Positions 9,501 through 12,500 of a DNA stretch of 15,008 nucleotides are shown in pieces. The translations under genes were made by a program, and so were the position numbers. The DNA comes from Phoronis ovalis (lineage: Eukaryota; Phoronida; Phoronidae). The stretch's first letter is position 1, and each line of letters opens with the position of its first letter. The stretch is taken from positions 1 to 15,008 of the forward strand of contig JAOXYB010029512.1 in NCBI GenBank assembly GCA_028565635.1. The letters are read 5' to 3'. The notes under the pieces are model-generated. The model saw only the letters and a list, made by a program, of their open reading frames with translations, searched no databases and was not told the origin of the DNA.

Positions 9501-12500
9501 TCTTCGATCACATTTTAAAGACGTTCCAGAAATCCATGCCTGTTTTCTTTTACAGTTAACATATCCCGGTAAGTATGGCATTCCGTTATACCTACTCTAT
9601 GCCTCGTCCTGTGTCCTTTTATCAGTGTTTACTTTGTAGTGTTTACATTTATGTATTTACTTCGTTTTATGTATATTTATGTATAAAGTGCAAGTAAGAA
9701 GGCATTTTAATCTAGTCTAAAATTAAACAAAGGTCCTTTACGGTATTGCTCGTCTTCTGTGTAGGAACCAATCAATTTCTTACCAGCATGGTTAGACAGA
9801 AAAAAATTGCAAATATTAATGAACAAGACGACAGCGGCAATACAGTACTTCATGTGGCTGCCAACCAATACTCTAAATGGAAAAGAGAAGATACCAACTA
9901 CATTTTGAAGATTCTTGTGGAAATCGGTGTAGATAAGCAGATCGTGAATAACAAGGGGGAACGGTACACTGACATAATGCCCGGATGTTGTAATCATAAT
10001 GTACATCGAGGAAAAGCTAAGCCCGCAGTTTCACAAAAGTATGCAACGACGCAAAAGCATTCAAGTAAGTTACAAAATATGTGTAAACATTTTTCTTTTC
10101 TTTGCTATTAATACAAACATTTGATGGGTGCATTATATACGGACTTTGGGTTTTATTACAATAAAATACAGTTAATGTGGCATAATACTTCATTATTTCT
10201 ATTTTTACATAGCTAAGTCTAGAGGAAGTAAACAAACAGCAACGTCTAGTATTGCGTCTTCAAAATGCAACTTGTGTGAAAAAGATATGAATGATTCGTT
10301 ATCACGAGGAGCGAGTGATAAATCAGAAGAAGCCAGTGCTCTTCTTAGAGCTTATACCCGGATTTTAAAGCGAGATCATGTTGCTTGTGTGCAGAAGCAT
10401 CTTGAACAGATTGAGGAATCGGCTGCAGTGCTATTGCAACAAGCTGGAAAGACAGAACATACAGGTACAGAACATCCCGATCGTAACATTCGCCATGCAT
10501 GCTGAAACATCGGCTAAACGGTCGATGTATCAAAGAACAGCTTGTCATAATTTTCAGTGCGCAATGCATAGGCATGTTATGGCTAACACACGGATACTTT
10601 CACGCGGTTGTATGCATGTGAGCAATAAGGAGGGGGCGTAGGGGGTATCCCAAGGTGCGATACTCGTACTTAGAAATCGGCAATGCTCGCTGCTCACACT
10701 TAACAATAAAAGTTAACAACCAAAAATAAAAACGGTTGCCAAAAAGATCGACAAGCAAACAAAATCGTCGACAAAAGAAAATAGTTGAAAAAATTAGTAA
10801 GCAAACAAAAGAAATGGTCGCCAAAAGGCAATGCTCGCGCGCTACTCGCACTTAACAGACCAAGTCAATGCTCGCTGCTCGGACTTAACAGACCCCAATG
10901 CTCCCTGCTCGGGAAAACCCCCTATAGCCCTCAATAAGACATAGCAATTAGATATAGATATGATAATAATTGTATAGCCTTACGATTCACTGCATCTGCA
11001 TGAAAATTATGTAATAGTCGGTATAGAAATTTAAACTAAGCCATACGTCAAAAACAGTGAGGTAACACAATTTAGATTACCTGATTAATTGTCACCTAAT
11101 AAATACCAGAACTCGTCGTAAAGGTACTCGTGCACTAGCCGTAAATTGGTACTATCGGATATATAATACCCATTTCTATGCGGCTAGTAATTGTTTTGTA
11201 TACTTTAAAACTATAGGTACAATTAAATATGAGTTACTGGTGAAAGAAAGTTGCACTGCTGCCATGTTTAAACAATCATACATGTTGTGAAACTGTATGT
11301 TTCAGGAAACCCAAAGTTTTGGCAATTAGTGATTGACTTTCTTCAGAACGTTATAAAACATCTTGCTCATGTCAACAAGAGCTCAACAGAGGTAGCGAAA
11401 CACTTGTCCGTTTCAGCTTTGCTAAGCAGCAACTTTAATGAGAAGAGTCTCGATAAAAGAATCAGTGCAGTACAAATATGTGTTAAATGTGGTGCTCAAG
11501 TGGACTGTGACTTCGGCGAGTCCCCAGTAGCAGCAGCAATAAGAAAGGGAGACCACGACATAGCTTTGTTTCTTATACAAAATGGAAGCGACATCGACAA
11601 GAGCTTACAAAAAGAAAATGGAGATACAATTTTCCATGCCGCGATGAAAATAGGGATAGAAACTGGTAAGTGGAAAAAGTAAGAAAAACAATAAAACTAG
11701 TAGAAACTGAAAGAAAAAAAATAATAAATAATTATTTTGTTTCACAGAGTAATAACATAACTATATATACAACCAATCAAATATTTTAATTAATAAGTAA
11801 ATATAACAATTAACATTCCAAGCCCAAATCTACAGATAAAACTATTTTCTGTTTTTCAGGTGACTTTTCGTATGTAGAATTTTTTTGCAGCAACATAAAA
11901 ACTCCCGACTTCAAAACCGTACCGAATTACCATGGTGATACTCTTTTTCATGTGGCTGTCCAAGGAAAAGACACTGACTTTAGCGTAAAGGCAGTGAAGT
12001 TCCTCTTTAACAATATGGCAAATCCTAATCTTACTGATTCGCAAGGCTTCACAGCAGTACAGCTATTGAGACCGAAAGATCGTCGGTATCAGCATACAAA
12101 ACTAGCGGCTGATAAATACTTAAAAGCCAAACAGTCGACTCGCCAAAAGTTGAAGATGAACTTCCCAGAGGTCATGTTACCATTACCAGAAACAGTGACG
12201 AAAAGCAATCTGCTGGTAGAGGCTAACCAAACTAACTCCAATACGTCAAAAATGAAGTCCCCTGGGACTGAACTAAATCAAGAAATGAAAGAAACTAGCT
12301 ATCAACATGCTGAATATGTAAAACAACGGATTATGCAACTGATTGACGAAATAGAACCAGTATCAAAGAAACAGAGAGTTATAGATGACGTGTCTAACCT
12401 GGTTGAAGCTAGGCTAGAAACTGCTACTAACAAAGTCAACAATCAAATTGCTGAAACGAGTGCACCAAACGAACAAATTGTTTTAGGAGATCCAGGCCAC

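Noticed and set aside
9707-10235. Minus-strand open frames opposite exon 9
   Set aside because: Antisense shadows of a well-supported exon. Their peptides show no family features.
10345-10851. Open frames on both strands overlapping exon 10 and intron 10
   Set aside because: The plus-frame alternative and the minus frames cross the exon 10 donor and the repeat patch. Only the frame with matching phases on both sides is supported.
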